This document shows positions 10,018 through 18,623 of a stretch of DNA of 64,000 nucleotides, one piece after another. The position numbers and the translations under genes are program-made. Source of the DNA: RYN-230 sp963720645 (lineage in GTDB: Bacteria > Actinomycetota > Actinomycetes > Streptosporangiales > Streptosporangiaceae); NCBI GenBank assembly GCA_963720645.1, contig CAVRFX010000012.1:1-64000 (forward strand), given 5' to 3'. The notes beneath the pieces are model-generated. The model ran no database searches, was not told the origin of the DNA, and saw only the letters and a list, made by a program, of their open reading frames with translations. Each line of letters begins with the position of its first letter. Within the stretch, counting starts at the first letter, position 1.

Positions 10018-10994
10018 TCATCGACGCGCACTGCCACATCATCGTCGCGGAGATGACGGCGCGCAGCGTGCCCGAGGCCTGGCGCCCGGTGCTGCGCACC
10101 GAGGACGGCCAGCGCATCGTCGGGTTCCGCGGCCGCGAGCTGACCTCGGCGGTCGGCGAGTTCAGCGACCCCGGGATCATGCTCGGCGACGCGGCCGCCT
10201 CCGGGGTTGACCACCTGCTGCTGTCCCCGTGGATCAACCTGGTGCCGGTGGACGCGGAGCCCGGCCAGGCCCAGCTGGTCTGCCGGGTGCAGAACGAGGC
10301 GCTGGCCCGGCTGGTGGCCGGCCACCCCGGGCGGCTCAGCGCGGTCGGGGCGGTCCCGGTGCAGGACCCGGTCCTGGCCGCGAAGGAACTGGCCGGCCTG
10401 ATGGCCGTGCCCGGCCTGCACGGCGTGGAGATCCCGTCCAGCGTGGGCGGCCGGTATCTGGGCGACGACTTCTTCCTGCCGTTCTGGGAGGCGGCCGCCG
10501 GGACTGGCGCGGTGGTGTTCATCCACCCGTCCACCCGCGGCCTCGGCATCCCCGCCCTGGACGGCTACTACCTGTGGAACTCGGTCGGCAACCCGCTGGA
10601 GACCGCGGTGACCGGGGCCCACATCGCGGTGGCGGGGGTGCTGGAGCGGTTCCCCGGGCTGCGGATCCTGCTCGCGCACGGCGGCGGCGCGCTGCCGGTG
10701 CTGCGAGGGCGGCTGCGCCGCGCCCATGCGGTCCGGCCCGAGGCGGCCGGGCGCCTGCGGCAGGGTCCCGACGTGTCGCTGCGCCGGTTCCACTACGACA
10801 CCGTGACCCACGACGCGGGCCTGCTGGCCGACCTGATCCGGTACGCCGGCCCGGAGCAGGTCCTGCTCGGCTCGGACCGGCCCTTCGACATGGGCAGCGA
10901 CGACCCGGCCGGGGAGGTGCGGGAGCTGCGGCTCGGGCCCGCCGAGGATCTCGTTCTCGGCGGGAATGCCGGGCGCCTGCTGGGCCTGGCATGA
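10014..10994 (+). CDS. Amidohydrolase family protein (Amidohydro_2, ACMSD-like)
   Basis: Metal-dependent TIM-barrel hydrolase or decarboxylase of the amidohydrolase-2 group, which includes aminocarboxymuconate-semialdehyde decarboxylase (ACMSD) and gamma-resorcylate decarboxylase. Metal ligands are visible in order: DAHCH at the N-terminus, FIHPST at mid-protein, ILLAHGGGALP, and the Asp in VLLGSDRPFDMG. 326 aa, intact. The TTG at 10014 overlaps the livF stop by 4 bp. Sitting between a carboxylate-type importer and a DapA-like lyase, it probably decarboxylates or hydrolyses an imported aromatic or ring-cleavage acid; the substrate is inferred only broadly. Confidence 0.8.
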   Translation: MIIDAHCHIIVAEMTARSVPEAWRPVLRTEDGQRIVGFRGRELTSAVGEFSDPGIMLGDAAASGVDHLLLSPWINLVPVDAEPGQAQLVCRVQNEALARLVAGHPGRLSAVGAVPVQDPVLAAKELAGLMAVPGLHGVEIPSSVGGRYLGDDFFLPFWEAAAGTGAVVFIHPSTRGLGIPALDGYYLWNSVGNPLETAVTGAHIAVAGVLERFPGLRILLAHGGGALPVLRGRLRRAHAVRPEAAGRLRQGPDVSLRRFHYDTVTHDAGLLADLIRYAGPEQVLLGSDRPFDMGSDDPAGEVRELRLGPAEDLVLGGNAGRLLGLA

Positions 10995-11012
10995 TTTACC
11001 CGGAGGACAGGC

Positions 11013-12026
11013 ATGGACTACACCAAGGCGGAGGCCAAGCAGGCGGCCCGGGAATGCTTCACCGGGCTGTGGGCCGCGATCACCACCCCGTTCGACAGCA
11101 CCGGTGCGCTGGACGCCGACGCGCTGCGCCGTGACCTTGACCGGCTGACCGGCAGCCTGGGGATCGACGGCATCTTCTGCGGCGGGGTGATGGGCGAGTT
11201 CTGGTCCCTGTCCGGCAGCGAGCGCCGGCGCCTGGTCGAGATCACCGTGGACAGCACGCGGGGCAAGTGCCCGGTGCTCGCGCACACAGGCCACTCGTCG
11301 GCGGCGCAGGCCCTCGAGCTCACCCGGCACGCGCAGAAGGCCGGGGCCGAATTCGCGGTGCTGATCAACCCGTACTTCCCGCCCGCCTCGGACGAGGGCC
11401 TCTACCGGTGGTACGAGAGCGTGTGCGCGGGCGCCGACCTCGGCATCTGGCTGTTCGACACGGCGTATTCGGGGGTGTCGCTGTCGCTGGAGCTGATCGA
11501 GCGGCTGGCCGCCATCGAGAACGTCTGCGGGATCAAGGTCGGCCGCGACCACGCCCGGTACCTGGAGGTCCTGGACCGGGTGGGCGGCGAGATCCTCGTC
11601 TGCGAGCCCAACGAGGGCACCTGGCTGGAGAACATGCGGGACCACGGCCAGCGGGTCTTCATGTCCTCGGCCGCGCCCTATCTCTACCAGTCGCCGCAGT
11701 GGCAGCCGATGCGCGAGTACACCACGCTCGCGCTCCGCGGCGATTTCACCGCCGCGGCCCAGGTGGCGGCGACGCTCGACCCGGTGCGCGTGATCGCCGC
11801 GAAGTGGCTGCACGGGCGGGCCCGCCGGTTCGACGCGATCACCTCCATCAAGGCGTGGGCCGCCCTGGTCGGGATGTCCGGCGGCCCGGTCCGGCCGCCG
11901 CTGCTCCCGCCCTCCCGGGCCGAGCTCGATGAGCTCCGGGCCGACCTGGACGCGGTCGGCCTGCTCCCGGGCACCGGCTCGTCACGGCGTGTCGCCAGCA
12001 ACGGGCACCGCCCGCCCCGGGCCTGA
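11013..12026 (+). CDS. Dihydrodipicolinate synthase/N-acetylneuraminate lyase family protein
   Basis: Class I aldolase or lyase of the DapA superfamily, using a Schiff-base lysine. It shows the start of the barrel (GLWAAITTPFD), the glycine-rich substrate motif GGVMGEFWSLSGSER, the Tyr in INPYFPPASDEG, and the catalytic Lys in VCGIKVGRDH. 337 aa, longer than DapA itself (about 290-300), as in catabolic members such as hydratase-aldolases for aromatic ring-cleavage products. The ATG at 11013 follows a GGAGGACAGGC-like ribosome site. It is the last gene of the long operon. Its 3' end overlaps the convergent oxidoreductase gene by 45 bp. Confidence 0.85.
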   Translation: MDYTKAEAKQAARECFTGLWAAITTPFDSTGALDADALRRDLDRLTGSLGIDGIFCGGVMGEFWSLSGSERRRLVEITVDSTRGKCPVLAHTGHSSAAQALELTRHAQKAGAEFAVLINPYFPPASDEGLYRWYESVCAGADLGIWLFDTAYSGVSLSLELIERLAAIENVCGIKVGRDHARYLEVLDRVGGEILVCEPNEGTWLENMRDHGQRVFMSSAAPYLYQSPQWQPMREYTTLALRGDFTAAAQVAATLDPVRVIAAKWLHGRARRFDAITSIKAWAALVGMSGGPVRPPLLPPSRAELDELRADLDAVGLLPGTGSSRRVASNGHRPPRA

Positions 12027-13607
12027 CGGCGCACCCATGATCGCGGCCGGGTCGTGGCCGAGGTCGCTCAGCAGCACGATCGCGGCGTTACGCCCGGGGG
12101 CACCGGTGATGGACCCGCCCGGGTGCGTCGTCCCCCCGGTCTGGTACAGCCCGGGGATCGGCATCCGGTGCGAGGCCCAGCCCGGGACCGGGCGCAGCGC
12201 CCCGCTGAACGCCGGGCCGCGGTTGCCGCCGTGGAACGCGCCGTGGATCATGTGCGGGTTGAGTTCCTCGATATCGGCGGGGGATTTGACCAGGCTGGCC
12301 AGGATTACAGAGTCGGTGAAACCAGGTGCGGCCCGGCGCAGCCGCTCCAGTTGCCGGCGGGCGTGCCCGTGCTTGACCGCCGCCCAGCCGCCCGTGCCCT
12401 CCGGCAGCTCATAGACCTGCGGGCTGAGCAGCTTCACCGTGTGCTGGCCGGCCGGCGCACGGCCCGGGTCGGCCAGGGTGGGCGTGGCCACCAGCAGCCA
12501 GGGCGGTTCGGCCATGAACCGCCCGGCGCGCAGGTCGGCTCCCATCTGGATGACGTCCTCGGGCCAGCCCGCCAGGCCGGCCGACACGGCGGTGCGCGGC
12601 CCGTCCGGGGTCTGGAACTCCGGCGGCGCGGTCGTGGCGTAGTACGTGGCGAAGCCGGGCACGCCCACGTCGTAGGTATCCACCCCGTAGTGGAATTCGG
12701 CGGGCCAGGCGTCCGCGGGGGCCATGTCGCGCAGGTGCTTGACGTGGATCGTGGACACCACCGCGGTGCGGGCCCGGTACTGCGTCCCGTCCTCGGTCTG
12801 CACGCCGGCGCACCGGCCGGCGTCCACCAGCAGCCGGGTCACCCGCTGGCCGCAGCGCACGGTACCGCCGTGGTCGGCCAGGTAGCCGGTGAGGGCGGCG
12901 GTCAGCTGCCCGGACCCGCCGACCGGGATGGACCAGCTGCGCTGCTGGCGGCCGGACGTCTGCGCGTAGGGCAGCACGCCCGAGCCGGGCTCGTCGGCCG
13001 GCTGGAAGACCTGGAAGGCCATCCAGAGCAGGAACGCCTGGATGTGGCGGCTCTCGAACTCGTGCCGCACCACCTGGACGGCGGACAGCTGCCTGCGCCG
13101 GGCCCAGATCTTCCCCTGGGGATGCTCAGCGAGCCTGTGCTCCAGCGACGGCCCGAACCCCACCGGCGTGAACTGGGCCTGGCTGAAGATGTGCTTGACC
13201 TGGTCGTACTCGTCGAGCAGGCGGAGGTAGGCGGCCGCGTCGGCCTTGGAGAAGCGGGCCACCTCCTCGGCCGTGCGATCCCGGTCCAGCCACATGGTCA
13301 GCTGCTGGCCATCTGGGAACGCGACCTGCTCCACCGGGTCGGGCTCCGCGTAGCGCAGGCCGTAGTCGGCGGTCAGGCCGAGCTCATCGTGGCTCAGCGC
13401 CGGGTTGACGCGGATCATCGTGTGCCCGGTGGCGCAGGTATCGATGCCGAACCCGGGCAGCAGCAGCTCCTCGGTCGCCGCCCCGCCGCCCGGGATGGCC
13501 CGCGCGTCCAGGACCAGGCAGCGGTATCCGGCCTTGGCCAGGTAGCAGGCGGTGAGCAGGCTGTTGTGCCCGGCCCCCGCCACCACGATGTCGGCGTCGT
13601 AGGTCAT
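11982..13607 (-). CDS. Phytoene dehydrogenase-like FAD-dependent oxidoreductase (NAD(P)/FAD-binding amine-oxidase fold)
   Basis: FAD flavoprotein. N-terminal dinucleotide fold DIVVAGAGHNSLLTACYLAK, followed by PGGGAATEELLLPGF as in the CrtI/COG1233 group. The C-terminal segment (GLYQTGGTTHPGGSITGAPG) is the conserved FAD/substrate closing motif of the same group. 541 aa. The start ATG at 13607 is chosen because GGCGGGG precedes it and the Rossmann motif starts at residue 6. Intact. COG1233 members outside carotenoid clusters are poorly characterised; no carotenoid genes are nearby, so 'phytoene dehydrogenase' describes only the fold. It converges on the DapA-like gene with overlapping ends. 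Confidence 0.85.
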   Translation of the reverse strand: MTYDADIVVAGAGHNSLLTACYLAKAGYRCLVLDARAIPGGGAATEELLLPGFGIDTCATGHTMIRVNPALSHDELGLTADYGLRYAEPDPVEQVAFPDGQQLTMWLDRDRTAEEVARFSKADAAAYLRLLDEYDQVKHIFSQAQFTPVGFGPSLEHRLAEHPQGKIWARRRQLSAVQVVRHEFESRHIQAFLLWMAFQVFQPADEPGSGVLPYAQTSGRQQRSWSIPVGGSGQLTAALTGYLADHGGTVRCGQRVTRLLVDAGRCAGVQTEDGTQYRARTAVVSTIHVKHLRDMAPADAWPAEFHYGVDTYDVGVPGFATYYATTAPPEFQTPDGPRTAVSAGLAGWPEDVIQMGADLRAGRFMAEPPWLLVATPTLADPGRAPAGQHTVKLLSPQVYELPEGTGGWAAVKHGHARRQLERLRRAAPGFTDSVILASLVKSPADIEELNPHMIHGAFHGGNRGPAFSGALRPVPGWASHRMPIPGLYQTGGTTHPGGSITGAPGRNAAIVLLSDLGHDPAAIMGAPSGPGRAVPVAGDTP

Positions 13608-13945
13608 CCCCGCCCCGCCTTTCTCTAACGGTCTGTCCGGACCAGCGCCTGCGTGGCCGGCCCGGGTCCGGGGCTGGCCTGCAAACCATTGCACCGGCTG
13701 TGATCCTGACATCCCGGTGGCCCCGGCGGCAAGGGCGGCCGGGCCGGGGGAGGCCTGCCGCGGGCGGGAGGGCCGCGGCCGGGCGAGGGAGGGCTGCCGC
13801 GGGCGGAGGCGGGAGGCCGCGGGCGGCCGGTGGCGGGAGGGTTCCGCGGCGGGAGCTTCCGGGACGCTGCGATTTCACTCGCGCCGGGTGACGCACCTGG
13901 CCGGCCTGCGGCCTACCGTCCGGGGTGACAGCGAGGAGGGGCCTG
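13608..13945. other. Intergenic region, very GC-rich
   Basis: A 338-bp divergent spacer. Positions 13730-13860 are an imperfect array of GGCGGGAGG/GCCGCGGGCGG-like words with no coding signal on either strand. A TACCGT -10-like hexamer at 13914-13919 would give a short leader carrying the GAGGAGGGG ribosome site of the DUF1269 gene. Nothing else recognisable. Confidence 0.4.
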
Positions 13946-14494
13946 ATGGCACACCCGGACACCCTGTACGTGCTGGCGGCGGCCTACGACGACCCGGCCG
14001 ACGCCGTCGAGGACTATGAGGCCGTGAAGGCGCTGTACTACGCGGTCAAGACCTCGCACGACTTCGACGCGGCCGTCATCGCCAAGGACGATGCGGGCAA
14101 GGTCAGCATCGTCAAGAAGCACGAGCAGCCGACCCGGCACGGCGCGGCGGTGGGGCTCGGCTGGGGGCTGGCTGCCGGCGTGGCCGCGGCCCTGTTCCCG
14201 CCGGTCGGCATCCTGGGCGCGCTGGCGGTCGGCGCGGGCGGCGGTGCCGCGATCGGGGCCGTGACCGGGCACGCCAGCGGCGGGATGAGCCGGTCCGACC
14301 TCAAGGAACTGGGCGAGACGCTCGACGCGGGCACGGCCGGGCTCCTGGTGGTCTACGAGGCCAACCTGGCCGAGCAGGTAACGGCCAACATCAAGGCGGC
14401 CAACAGGCTGATCTCCAAGGCCACCGACATGGCCGCCGACCAGCTCGCCGCGGACCTGAAGCAGGCGGACCAGGCGGTCACGACCGGCCAGTAG
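13946..14494 (+). CDS. DUF1269 domain-containing protein
   Basis: Small protein of the DUF1269 family, function unknown. Residues 1-60 are soluble, with a conserved DDPADAVEDYEAVKALYYAV block. A glycine/alanine-rich hydrophobic hairpin follows at ~70-115 (GLGWGLAAGVAAALFPPVGI; GALAVGAGGGAAIGAVTGH), resembling glycine-zipper membrane segments. The C-terminus is an amphipathic helix rich in Ala/Lys/Asp. The ATG at 13946 is selected because GAGGAGGGG is just upstream. 182 aa, intact. Its 3' end overlaps the convergent acetyltransferase by 17 bp. Confidence 0.85.
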   Translation: MAHPDTLYVLAAAYDDPADAVEDYEAVKALYYAVKTSHDFDAAVIAKDDAGKVSIVKKHEQPTRHGAAVGLGWGLAAGVAAALFPPVGILGALAVGAGGGAAIGAVTGHASGGMSRSDLKELGETLDAGTAGLLVVYEANLAEQVTANIKAANRLISKATDMAADQLAADLKQADQAVTTGQ

Positions 14495-14987
14495 CAGCGC
14501 CGGGCGGCGGCCCGGAGCGGGCGACGGCCAGGGCGCCCAGGGCCGGGCCGGCGAGCCGGTTCACCGTCCATTCGTCCATCTCCACCGCGCCGAGTGAGGC
14601 GTAGAACCTGCGGGCCGGGGAGTTCCAGTCCAGGACCGACCACTCCAGCCGGGCGTAGCCGCGGGCCACGCAGATGCGCGCCAGCTCGGCCAGCAGGGCC
14701 CGGCCCAGCCCGGACCGCCGCTGGTCCGGCCGCACGTAGAGGTCTTCCAGGTAGATTCCGTGCTGGCCGGTCCAGGTGGAGAAGCTCAGGAACCACAGCG
14801 CGAAGCCGGCGACCTCGCCGGCGTTCTCGGCCACGTGCGCGAACACCGCGGGCTGCCCGCCCAGCAGGGCGCGGCGCAGGTCCTCCTCGGTGGTGCTGAC
14901 CTCGTGACGTGCCTTCTCGTACTCGGCCAGGTCCCGGATGAGCTGGTGAATGGCCGGGATGTCGGCTGCTTCCGCCGGCCGGATCAC
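14478..14987 (-). CDS. GNAT family N-acetyltransferase
   Basis: Acetyl-CoA-dependent acetyltransferase of the GCN5 fold. IRPAEAADIPAIHQLIRDLA forms the first beta-alpha unit. The acetyl-CoA motif is VRPDQRRSGLGRALLAEL (R/Q-x-x-G-x-G/A), followed by LEWSVLDWNSPARRFYASLG, which is typical of spermidine/diamine-type acetyltransferases. The GTG at 14987 is favoured because the upstream gene ends in GTGA at the same point (4-bp overlap) and because the domain begins at residue 2. 169 aa, intact. The substrate is unknown; similarity is to thialysine/diamine acetyltransferases, at low certainty. Confidence 0.85.
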   Translation of the reverse strand: MIRPAEAADIPAIHQLIRDLAEYEKARHEVSTTEEDLRRALLGGQPAVFAHVAENAGEVAGFALWFLSFSTWTGQHGIYLEDLYVRPDQRRSGLGRALLAELARICVARGYARLEWSVLDWNSPARRFYASLGAVEMDEWTVNRLAGPALGALAVARSGPPPGAATGRS

Positions 14988-15958
14988 GCGCCGGCCCCGC
15001 GCCGTCCGGCCCCGCCGGGGCCTGCGCGGGCTGGCCATCCCTGGCCGGGGCAGCCACGGCCAGGACGGCTCCGGCTGGGACGGCTCCGGGCGGGACGGCT
15101 CCGGGCGGGACGGGTCCGGCCGGGACGGGTCCGGCCGGGGGAGCGGCGGCGGGGGAGAGGTCGGCCTGCGCCGCGGCCGGGAAGCGGTACCGGAGCCGGA
15201 AGCGGTCGGCGGCGATGACGATCTCGCCCGTTTCCACGGTCCGCTCGCCCGAGCGGTGTGACCTCTCGATGAGCAGCACGGCGGAGCCCGCCGGGATGTT
15301 CAGCACCGCGGCCTCGGCCGACAGGGCCGGGCGGACCGAGATCTCCTCCACGACCTGGTCCACGCCGATGCCGATCGCCTGCATGCGCTCCACCACGCCG
15401 CGGCCCGCGTAGGTGCCCTGCTCGGGCAGGGGCACCGGGGTCTGCGCGGTCATCGCGGCGGGCTCGTAGCTCGTGGCCAGCTGCACGGGGGAGCCGTCCG
15501 CGGTCATCAGGTACCGGGTGCGGGTTACCAGATGATCCCCGTCGGGAAGCTGGAGCCGCCGGGCCACGTGCGCGGGCGCCGGCACCCGCTCGGACTGGTA
15601 CTCCCAGGTCAGCCGCGGGGCGTGCCCGGCGGGGGTGGCATCGTGCGGTCCCCCCGCGCGCCGGGTCCCCGCCGTCCAGCCCGAACGGCGAGCCGGGGAA
15701 GTGCAGCCGGTCATGCTCCAGGGCCGCGGCGACGGGCAGCCGGCGGACGTAGGATCCCGACCCGGCCCGTGCCTCGATGAGGCCCTCGGCCGCCAGGACC
15801 TGCAGCGCGTGCTTGGCGGCGGTCTCCCCGACGCCGTACCGGGCGATGATCCCGTTGCGGGAGGGAACCCGGGCCCCCGGCGCCAGCGCCCCGCCCCGGA
15901 TCTGGTCGCGGAGATCCTCCAGCACGCGCAGGTACACCGGGTCGTTCGAGGCGCCCAT
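14984..15958 (-). CDS. GntR family transcriptional regulator with UTRA domain (frameshifted)
   Basis: Winged-helix repressor of the GntR/HutC subfamily. The N-terminal DNA-binding part is DPVYLRVLEDLRDQIRGGAL...VPSRNGIIARYGVGETAAKH. The UTRA ligand domain (RTRYLMTADGSPVQLATSYE; GIGVDQVVEEISVRPAL; VLLIERSHRSGERTVETGEI) reads in a second frame, so there is a break near 15660. A second break must lie in the 15-bp repeat near the end if the gene uses the TGA at 14984, which overlaps the GNAT start. The C-terminal tail after the UTRA domain is Pro/Ala or Arg/Pro repeats depending on frame, and should not be trusted. Start ATG 15958. Confidence 0.75.
   Translation of the reverse strand: MGASNDPVYLRVLEDLRDQIRGGALAPGARVPSRNGIIARYGVGETAAKHALQVLAAEGLIEARAGSGSYVRRLPVAAALEHDRLHFPGSPFGLDGGDPARGGTARCHPRRARPAADLGVPVRAGAGARARGPAAPASRRGSSGNPHPVPDDRGRLPRAAGHELRARRDDRADPGAPARAGHLRGPRRGGAHAGDRHRRGPGRGGDLGPPGPVGRGRGAEHPGGLRRAAHREVTPLGRADRGNGRDRHRRRPLPAPVPLPGRGAGRPLPRRRSPGRTRPGRTRPARSRPARSRPSRSRPGRGCPGQGWPARAGPGGAGRRGAGA
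15063..15137. repeat. 15-bp tandem repeat, 5 copies
   Basis: Five consecutive copies of a 15-bp unit, GGACGGCTCCGGGCG with point variants. It lies in the C-terminal tail of the GntR gene, where the unit is a multiple of three and adds five residues per copy in each frame. Confidence 0.85.
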
Positions 15959-16090
15959 CAGACTTCGATCTTCCTGACGACAGTGCCCGGCTCGGCCGGC
16001 CGAGCCGCCATTGTGGCCCACGAGCCGGTGAAGCTGGGGCCCTATTGAGATCCTGTGGTCATAGCTTTGCCGGCCGGTCCCGGCGGGACA

Positions 16091-16747
16091 CTACTTCTTC
16101 CGGGCGAAGATCAGCCCGTCTCCCACCGAGAGCATCGCCAGTTCCACCCGGTCGTCGGCCAGCGCGTGCTCGTTGAAGTCGCGGACCGCGCGGGCGTCAG
16201 GATCGGGGTCGGCGTCGAAGATCCGGCCGTGCAGGAACGTGTTGTCCACCAGGATGATCCCGCCCGCGCGGGTGCGCGGCACGATCTCGTCCCAGTAGGT
16301 GGCGTAGCCGGTCTTGTCCGCGTCGATGAACGCGAGGTCCAGGGAGGCGTCCGCGGGCAGCGAGCGGAGCGTGCCAGCAGCCGGCCCGAGCCGCAGCTCG
16401 ATCCGGCCGGCCAGGCCCGCCTTCTCCCAGTACTCCCGGGCCAGGGAGGTCCAGTCCGCGTTGACGTCGCAGCACAGCAGGCTGCCGCCCGGGGCCAGGC
16501 CGCGGGCCAGGCAGATCGAGGAGTACCCGGTGAACGTGCCGACCTCGACCGCCCGGCGCGGGGCGATGAGCTGGCTCAGCAGCGTCATGAACGTGCCCTG
16601 CTCGGGCCCGATCTGCAGGACCGTCCAGTCGGGGAACCGCCGGGCCGTCTCCTTCCGCAGCTGGTCGAGGACCGCGTCCGGGGGACTGGAGTGCGAGATG
16701 ACGTAGTCGAGGATCTGAGGACTGACATGCTCGGTTCCGGTAGCCAC
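16091..16747 (-). CDS. O-methyltransferase family 3 (class I SAM-dependent)
   Basis: SAM-dependent O-methyltransferase of the catechol-OMT-like family. SAM motif VEVGTFTGYSSICLARGL, acidic loop SLLCCDVNADW, and the metal/catalytic aspartate region LAFIDADKTGYATYWDEIV followed by GGIILVDNTFLHGRI. 218 aa, normal and intact. The GTG at 16747 is supported by a TACCGT -10 box 7 nt upstream and no ribosome site, which fits a leaderless mRNA. It is divergent from the PPOX-fold gene. The methyl acceptor is unknown. Confidence 0.88.
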   Translation of the reverse strand: MATGTEHVSPQILDYVISHSSPPDAVLDQLRKETARRFPDWTVLQIGPEQGTFMTLLSQLIAPRRAVEVGTFTGYSSICLARGLAPGGSLLCCDVNADWTSLAREYWEKAGLAGRIELRLGPAAGTLRSLPADASLDLAFIDADKTGYATYWDEIVPRTRAGGIILVDNTFLHGRIFDADPDPDARAVRDFNEHALADDRVELAMLSVGDGLIFARKK

Positions 16748-16754
16748 GCGTTCA

Positions 16755-16760
16755 ACGGTA
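16755..16760 (-). promoter_or_regulatory. -10 box, leaderless start of O-methyltransferase
   Basis: TACCGT on the minus strand, 7 nt before the GTG at 16747. With no Shine-Dalgarno present, transcription would begin at or next to the start codon. Confidence 0.45.
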
Positions 16761-16783
16761 GCCGGTGGGGGCAGGCTAGGAAG

Positions 16784-17308
16784 ATGCGGGAGAGCGACGA
16801 GGAACTCACCGAGCTCCAGGCCCTCATGGACGCCTCGCTGGCGCAGGCCACCGGCCACCTGAGGTCCATCATCCGGCCCGGGCGGACCCTGACCGCCCCC
16901 GAGCTGGTCCGGGTCATCGACGGCATGTGCACGCTGGCCGTCAGCAGTGTCACCGCGTCCGGCGAGCCCCGGGTCAGCGGCGCGGACGGTCACTTCCTGC
17001 ACGGCCGCTGGGTGTTCAGCACCGAGCGGTCCTCGGCCAAGGCCAGGCACTTCACGGCCCGGCCCGCGGTCAGCGTGGCCCATCTGCGCGGCGATGACCT
17101 GGGCGTGTTCACCCACGGCCAGGTGGAGGTGCTGAACCCCCGGGAGGCACCACCGGACCCGCAGTGGCCCGCGATCCTGGATCATCTCACCCAGCACTAC
17201 GGCAGCTCCCCGCTGAGCTGGGGAGATGTCGTGGCGTACCGGGTCCGGCCGCGCTGGATGGTCGCCTACGCCGCGGATCCGCCGGGGTTGCTGGCCCGGT
17301 CAGGCTGA
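16784..17308 (+). CDS. Pyridoxamine 5'-phosphate oxidase-fold family protein
   Basis: Split-barrel flavin-type (FMN or F420) or heme-binding protein of the PPOX-like family. The barrel is visible in MCTLAVSSVTASGEPRVSGA, GHFLHGRWVFSTERSSAKAR, HFTARPAVSVAHLRGDDLGV and VAYRVRPRWMVAYA. An N-terminal helix of about 40 residues precedes the barrel. 174 aa, intact. The ATG at 16784 has AGGAAG immediately before it, which is close for a ribosome site. It shares a short divergent promoter region with the O-methyltransferase. Substrate and cofactor are not evident. Confidence 0.8.
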   Translation: MRESDEELTELQALMDASLAQATGHLRSIIRPGRTLTAPELVRVIDGMCTLAVSSVTASGEPRVSGADGHFLHGRWVFSTERSSAKARHFTARPAVSVAHLRGDDLGVFTHGQVEVLNPREAPPDPQWPAILDHLTQHYGSSPLSWGDVVAYRVRPRWMVAYAADPPGLLARSG

Positions 17309-17428
17309 GCCGGCCTGCGACGCCCCGGCGGGCGGTCCGGGCCGGGCCGGCCCGCCGGGCCGGGTGATGCCGCCCGCCGCCCGGATGCCCGTACCCGCGG
17401 CCCGGCCGGCGGCCCCGGTCCGTCACGG

Positions 17429-17434
17429 TACGCT
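17429..17434 (+). promoter_or_regulatory. -10 box, leaderless start of lgt
   Basis: TACGCT with 7 nt to the ATG at 17442 and no Shine-Dalgarno between, as for other leaderless starts in this window. Confidence 0.45.
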
Positions 17435-17441
17435 CGGGCGC

Positions 17442-18509
17442 ATGGCGTTGCGTTTCTACATCCCGAGCCCGCCAGTGAACGGGTTTCATCTCGGCCCGGC
17501 CTACATTCACTTCTACGGGCTGATGTACGTGATCGGGATCACCCTGGCGATCCTGATCACGCAGCGCCGCTGGAAGGCGGTCGGCGGCGACGCCGGCCTG
17601 GTCGGGGACGTCGCGATCTGGGCGGTTCCCGGCCGGCATCGTCGGGGGCCGGATCTACTTCGACCTGACCACCCCCAAGTACATCCCGCATCACTGGTAC
17701 GGGGTCTTCGCGGTCTGGGACGGCGGCCTGGGCATCTGGGGCGGCATCGCGCTGGCCGCGGTGGTAGGAGCCTGGCGGGTACGCCGGTCCGGGGCGCAGC
17801 GTGACGCTGTTCATGGACGCGGTAGCCCCGGCGCTGCTGGTGGCGCAGGCCGTCGGCCGGGTGGGCAACTACTTCAACCAGGAACTCTTCGGCGGCCCGA
17901 CGCACGCTGCCCTGGGCCCTGCACATCTCGCACGCTTACCGGCCCGGCGGCTACACGCAGTACGCAGACCTTCCACCCGACCTTTCTCTACGAGCTGATC
18001 TTCGACCTGCCTGGGCCGCCTTCCTGGTCTGGCTGGGCCACCACCGCAGCATCAAGCCCCCGGGCCTGTTCGCCCTCTACGTCGCGGGCTACTCGGCGTT
18101 CCGCATCTTCGAGGAGTCGCTGCGGGTGGACCCGTCCGAGCACTTCCTCGGCCTGCGGCTGAACATGTACGTCGCCAGCGTGCTGACCATCGCCGGCGTC
18201 GCCTGGTTCATCCACTCCCAGCGGCACGGCCGGCCGGCCGCGGAGTTGCCGGCCCGCGGGCCGGGCAGCGAGGACGAGGACGGCCCACCGCCGGACGCCG
18301 GGCCGGCCGGGTCCGCCCCCGGGCAATCCCGGCCGGCGGAGCTGCCCGGGCGGAATCGCGCCCGGCGGAGTCTGCCCGGACGGAATCCCGCCCGGCGGAG
18401 TCTGCCCGGGCGGAATCGCGCCCGGCAGGACCGGGTGCCGCCGGGTCCGGCGAGGCGGCCCGGGCGACGGACACGGCTTAGCCGCGCCCCGCTCATAGTC
18501 GATTATTAG
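17442..18509 (+). CDS. lgt: Prolipoprotein diacylglyceryl transferase (frameshifted)
   Basis: Membrane enzyme that adds diacylglycerol from phosphatidylglycerol to the lipobox cysteine of prolipoproteins, the first step of lipoprotein maturation. The start is typical for actinobacteria (FYIPSPPVNGFHLGPAYIHF, then YGLMYVIGITLAI), followed by GIVGGRIYFDLTT, the Lgt signature VGRVGNYFNQELFGGPT, FHPTFLYELIFDL and FEESLRVDPSEHFLGLRLNM. About five single-base breaks occur, near 17627, 17796, 17910, 17962 and 18008. A non-conserved ~90-residue hydrophilic tail with repeats follows the last helix. As lgt is normally indispensable for actinobacterial lipoproteins, these breaks most likely are sequence errors. 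Confidence 0.88.
18345..18430. repeat. 30-bp tandem repeat in the lgt tail, about 3 copies
   Basis: Nearly identical 30-bp units begin at 18345, 18375 and 18405 (CCCGGGCGGAATCGCG...), with a degenerate copy before 18345. In the lgt frame they encode LPGRNRARRS-type basic repeats at the cytoplasmic C-terminus. Confidence 0.8.
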
Positions 18510-18623
18510 TTCATAAGCCGGCCCTGCTCCGGCGCGTCCATCGAACTTACGTTTGTCTTTTCTGGCATGCTTGACCCCCGAGACCGCATCAGCAGCTTCA
18601 CCGATGTGCAGGAGGCAACCCCA

